64,000 nucleotides of DNA from Pleurotus djamor (taxonomy: Eukaryota; Basidiomycota; Agaricomycetes; Agaricales; Pleurotaceae), in NCBI GenBank assembly GCA_029747585.1, contig JAPEVF010000167.1, positions 18,469 to 82,468 on the forward strand. Reading direction: 5' to 3'. Shown here one piece after another: positions 60,301 to 64,000 of the stretch. The notes below the pieces were generated by a model. It worked only from the letters and a program-made list of their open reading frames with translations. It made no database searches and was not told the DNA's origin. The position numbers and the translations under genes were made by a program. Position 1 is the stretch's first letter; every line of letters begins with the position of its first letter.

Positions 60301-61720
60301 ACGCCGAAGCTGGTGTTACTAGTATTGGTCCTGCTTCTGACAGCGCTGTACCAACAGTTCTACTGTTCAAACGTTCAAGCCGTGCAACCAGCTACTCACG
60401 AACCCATGAACCCGACAAAGCTGTACCTAGTAGCTTTCAGGAGCGAAATGTGTCGATGAAGCCGAGGCTGAGATATGGGAACCGAATCCATAATCGAACT
60501 TGTGGCCGTCGTACATATGCAAAAGTACCTATCCTCGCTTCCCCGTCGTTACTCTACATTACCGTCTCCCCTACGTTGTGGTTTCCCTCTATCGTCCCCG
60601 ATCCACAAATCCTCCACAAACATCATCAACATTTCGTTACCTTGAAGAGCATCGACTGCCGCTGATGGATCTGTCTGGGTTCAGCGCAACGTATGTCTCG
60701 GTTTCGAAGCTCTGGGTGTTGGTGGAAGAGGAACACAATGTGGAACTTGGTAATCTAGATGGGGCATGGAACCAACGAAGCCGAACTCATCGAAACCAGG
60801 AGCAGGACGATGGGTACCTTACACGCGGCGTTCAATCGATGCCCCATCATTCTGTTGATGCTGAACCTACCACGCTGTCGTTTTTCATGCTCGCCTCAAG
60901 GTCTAGCGTCCAACATGCGGATACAGCACTGTCGATATGTAAGTCTTCCTCCGTTTTCTGCCTTCCTCCTCCCCTTCCTCTCGTCTCTTCCCCGCCATTT
61001 TCCTCTTTTATCATCCTACTCGGGAACGTCTATCCTGACCCCACCCCGTCTAGATAAACTCCTCGGCATCGGAACCGGTCTCCTCACGACACGCACAAGT
61101 CTCAAGGTCGTCGCATGTCTCGCACTACCACATGTATCAAAGCTCCTACAGCTTACACGGTGCTTACACGAGATGATCAAACGGCGTATCTAAATGAATC
61201 GCGGAGGTGTTTGGGTAGATGGATGGTTGGATGAAAGTGGGAAGGAGAGCACGTCCTTGCGACCTGTCGCGATTACAGGTACCCCATGACCACTTCTCCG
61301 TCATCGCTATGTCCTCCGAGTCATCACCCACAACGCCACCACAGACGCTTTGGATGAGTGTCCAAACTCACGCTGAAGACGATGAACAGGTCGTCGATGC
61401 CAGGGCATGCCTATCGTCCACATGTACCCCCCTCAACTCGCAGCGATCTCCTTGATGTCAGTGGTACACTTTTCCAGCCTCGTTTCCGTTCCACCATACT
61501 CGGGCTACCACTCCGACCGCCTTGTGTCATTCAGACAATCGATAGTCGAAGGAACGCATCCAAATGGTCTCAAACGATTGATGGATTTGGCCGCATGGCT
61601 GGTTGGGAATCTCTTGGAACTCATGGGAGGCAACGTCGAGGTCGCTGCGTTGTTGGTCACGGTGGCTTTTCCTTTCACCGCCTTTTATTCAGCCGGTTGA
61701 TTATGTGTAGGGTACATTGG
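57340..61720 (+). pseudogene. U7: decayed copy of family U preceding HET3
   Basis: Plus-strand modules: a degenerate head (CCGTGTGAAAG and GCTAAGTCAGG, about 57347-57387); MNGSDVVDAMSDE before a GTACGT intron (57583-57750); a first GTAAGT long intron ending GTCTAG (57990-58093); Thr/Ile hydrophobic TAITITTTTKT (58345-58380); SSETDAGAAVVGPGSYSAG (58733-58790); GFPCRCRQFGFD (59092-59127); acidic and charged modules (59500-60010); and a second GTAAGT long intron (60942-61054). Stops separate nearly all of them. Two long introns suggest nested or duplicated units. HET3 begins 280 bases downstream on the same strand. Confidence 0.5.
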
Positions 61721-61999
61721 CTTGAACAAACGTTTCGCACCTCGCGTCTTAGCTTCACTTCGAATTCGTTATGTCAGTTATACTCCAAATCTGTGCTTTT
61801 GCTTGTCATTAGTTTAGCCCATCGTTTAAGTATTCCCTTCTGTCATATGAATCATCATCCCAACAGCTGTGTTCCCGGTGGTTTTTGGTCAACGAGGCTG
61901 ATCGATCACGCTTGCCCATTGCCCAGAACCAGCTCCAAATATATGTGCCTCAAACTGAATGTGTTCAACGTTCAACGCTCTCTCCCCCAATCACCCACC
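61721..61999 (+). promoter_or_regulatory. HET3 promoter region
   Basis: Shares blocks with the HET-A upstream region: CTTTTGCTTG, TTTAGCCCAT, GGCTGATCGATCA and TTGCCCATTG, then ATATAT at 61939-61944, about 56 bases before the ATG, and CCAATCACCCACC directly before it. The same ACCCACC precedes the presumed original HET-B start at 44423. Confidence 0.4.
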
Positions 62000-63482
62000 A
62001 TGTTTGGCTATGGTCCCTATGAGCACTCAAAGGTGAGCACCCTACTTGNTCCTGCCCCCTGGCNGACTAGTCCCTTGTCTGACTGCCACTCTTTCTGACC
62101 ACACAGTATCCAACTCGTTTATTTGATACCACGAGCCGCTGTTTCACAACGAATGTCACCCGCTCCACAAAATACGCTATCCTCTCTCATCGTTGGGATG
62201 AGGAGAACGAGCTGACATTCAATCAGCTTCTCCACTACGGTTCCTCTCCAACGTCCAATCAGAAATTCGAGAAGTTCTGCGAAGTGGCCACGAAGTACGA
62301 ATGCCAATATGTCTGGATGGACAGTGCATGTATCAACAGGGATGACGCTACGGAGCTCGAGAACGCTATCCGATCTATGTATTGGTGGTATAAGTCTGCC
62401 GACGTCTGCATTGTTTATCTTGCCGATGCTTTCGACAACGAGTCCTTTGCCTCATCTTCATGGTTCACCCGTGGATGGACATTACAGGAACTGTTGGCAC
62501 CTGACAGTATGGTCTTCTACTATCGAGACTGGACTCGGGTGTCCAAGCTGTACTTTGATATTCAGCGATGGCAGCGAGCTACCCAAGAGCACAATGACAT
62601 TGGCAACCAAGATGAGGGGAAGTTGCTGAGACAGCGTGTTGCCGAGGCTGCTGGTGAGCCTAGGTTCCCCGATGTAGTACCACACAGATCACTGACGGCT
62701 CAGATTCTTTACAACATGCACCCATTATGCATCAGGTGTTGACGAAAGTCTGCTCTGCTTCGGTTACAAACCCTCTACTTCAAAGTTGGAAGCGGTGTTG
62801 GAGTGGGCTGAAAACCGTTGTACGTCTCGCCCTGAGGACGCTGCGTATTCATTGGTCTCGCTTCTTGATGTATGCCTCCCTCCGCGTTATGGCGAAGGCA
62901 GGGGCAGCGCTCTGGACCGGCTCCGTGAGGCCTGTTGTGCAGATCACATTTCTCCGTATCTCAAACACGCACCTCTTGATGTATGTCTATCATTCCATAT
63001 ACAACAATTATGATCTGAATCATTGTATGCAGCACTCTCCCCTTAAATTCGTGTTCTTTGAGAAACCGTCCAAGTCTCAATTCTGCGAGCGTCATCAAGC
63101 CATCCAAGGCCAACCAACAATTGTCCATTTCCAAAAGCCCCATTCATTGCACACATTTACTCACGTCCTCTTCACATCTTTGCCACTACCATGGCCTATT
63201 GAAACCTTGACATTCCCCCAAGTACAAGATATTGATGGTATTCAGTATGGATACATTCACTACGGGTTCTTATTTGGGGAAGCAGTTAGCAGTTCATTTG
63301 AACGGTGCATGGATTGTCATTTCAAAGCATTTTGCCGAGACGACTCCTGTCCATGTAGGCGCAAGTTCTTTAGCATTGTAAGTCACTTGCATAGCTTGTC
63401 AGCAAAGTTCTGACTGTGCGATCCCGAGACGTGTGATACTGATCCGTACCTATGTGAACAGGGCAGGAAAATTCCTGTCTAA
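62000..63482 (+). CDS. HET3: HET-domain protein with CxxH/CxxC module
   Basis: Exons are 62000-62032, 62107-62653, 62736-62980, 63033-63377 and 63462-63482; introns are 74, 82, 52 and 84 nt, all phases fit, giving 396 residues. Exon 1 is MFGYGPYEHSK. HET blocks are AILSHRW (35-41), VWMDSACINR (80-89) and WFTRGWTLQELLAP (130-143). RPEDAAYSLVSLLDVCLPPRYGEGR marks exon 3. CERH is at 293-296 and CMDC at 367-370, followed by more cysteines (FCRDDSCPC). It is the closest relative of HET-B: the last introns and even their internal sequence match. If the GTAAGT at 63378 is not used, the protein ends at 63413 instead (SAKF). Two N bases fall in intron 1, not in coding sequence. No lesion is visible; this is the cleanest HET gene of the window. 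Confidence 0.87.
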
Positions 63483-63780
63483 CCTCTCGAGTGTTGAGCT
63501 TGTGTCCATTTGCATGTATCGAATCCAATTATATCGCACGTATATCCTTCCAGACCTGGGGTCTGGTTCCTCACCGTAACCATACCCTACTCTATGTAGA
63601 TCGTTGGTGGACGTCTCCCTCTTTGTATTTACGTGTTTCGTTTTATTTTGTGTTCCTTCTTGTCCTTAAATACTCCTGCGAAGCTATTTATTTAATACAA
63701 CGACCCCACAACCGCCCACATCAGGAAAACCTGTTTTGAGTAGGAGCATAAAAATCTACAACGTAAAAAGTGTTGGTCAT
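63483..63780. other. 3' flank of HET3
   Basis: No gene supported. AT-richer sequence with short frames only; it presumably holds the HET3 3' untranslated region and spacer before the repeat at the window edge. Confidence 0.3.
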
Positions 63781-63784
63781 TCAA

Positions 63785-64000
63785 AGTACTGAAAGTTGGA
63801 AAGTGTTCTTTCAATGCTTTTGTAGATGACTTTAATTTTACAGCCAGCTTTATGATGCTTTTATAGCTTCCACAAAAGTTTGATCAGGTGTGTTCTTGCT
63901 TTCACAGCTTTCGGTGGCTTTTTCAGATCCTGTGAAAAGTCGCAGCTGCTCCCACAGCTTTTCATGGCTTTTGCAGGGTCTGTGGGAAATTGCTGACTGC
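63785..64000. repeat. Degenerate tandem repeat at the right edge
   Basis: At least three loosely related units of about 50 bases, each built on CACAGCTTT, then TGGCTTTT and CAG, then CTGTG followed by A/G-rich bases. The two clearest begin near 63901 and 63951; a more diverged one begins near 63838. CACAG and CTGTG inside each unit make short inverted repeats. It continues past the window. It could be satellite-like DNA or the end of a mobile element; no coding capacity is seen. Confidence 0.5.

Noticed and set aside
1..64000. NACHT, NB-ARC, WD40 or ankyrin partner domains typical of HET NLR proteins
   Set aside because: Walker A-like GxxxxGK[ST] and WD repeats were looked for after each HET domain; none was found. 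The C-terminal parts are the CxxH/CxxC module instead.
1..64000. Transposase, reverse transcriptase, long terminal repeats, CRISPR, tRNA or rRNA
   Set aside because: No catalytic motifs, evenly spaced repeats or cloverleaf-like segments were recognised by eye; short tRNAs could still be missed.

Overview
This window looks like nuclear DNA of an agaricomycete (mushroom-forming basidiomycete). The genes are broken by many 41-82 nt introns with GT(A/G)AGT-type donors, CTGAC/CTAAC-like branch sites and YAG acceptors. GC is balanced, and the recognisable genes are HET-domain and F-box proteins of the kind that expand in such fungi. I cannot name the genus from sequence alone. No housekeeping gene, tRNA, rRNA, transposase, reverse transcriptase or CRISPR array was recognised. 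The window reads as a rapidly evolving accessory block.

Layout. (1) Six HET (heterokaryon-incompatibility) loci: HET1 (1-1347, +, broken), HET2 (22132-19410, -), HET5 (32438-33942, +), a double-HET locus HET-A/B (43459-45992, +), HET4 (54524-55906, +) and HET3 (62000-63482, +). A deleted HET5-like relic lies at about 28475-28880. (2) Four related F-box genes: 14088-12851 (-), 29074-30292 (+), 35390-34167 (-, broken by one stop) and 36876-35674 (-). (3) Three small two-exon genes with a hydrophobic segment near the C-terminus, at 5.6-8.8 kb. (4) Everything else is mostly seven decayed copies of one unidentified multi-exon gene family, called U here: U1 5035-1850 (-), U2 12490-8972 (-), U3 19340-14686 (-), U4 27400-22410 (-), U5 38530-42960 (+), U6 46970-53990 (+), U7 57340-61720 (+). 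They share intron positions and short protein motifs but carry stops and frameshifts everywhere.

How the parts relate. Four of the seven U copies run directly into a HET gene on the same strand (U4-HET2, U5-HET-A/B, U6-HET4, U7-HET3). The right-hand 25 kb is therefore a tandem array of U+HET blocks. Inverted repeat arms (about 30.5-31.6 and 38.86-37.85 kb) enclose HET5 plus two F-box genes. A short palindrome marks the heads of most U copies.

Most interesting signals. Every HET locus that keeps its 3' end has, beyond the HET domain, a conserved CxxH motif followed 74-100 residues later by a CxxC motif. This is a putative metal-binding C-terminal module that I cannot assign to a named family. 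HET-A and HET-B are joined in frame, so one transcript could encode two HET domains and one such module. HET2 carries an added tail of about 460 residues, low in complexity and ending in LFCCCR. Single N bases sit mostly at or near homopolymers, so some apparent frameshifts may be assembly artefacts.
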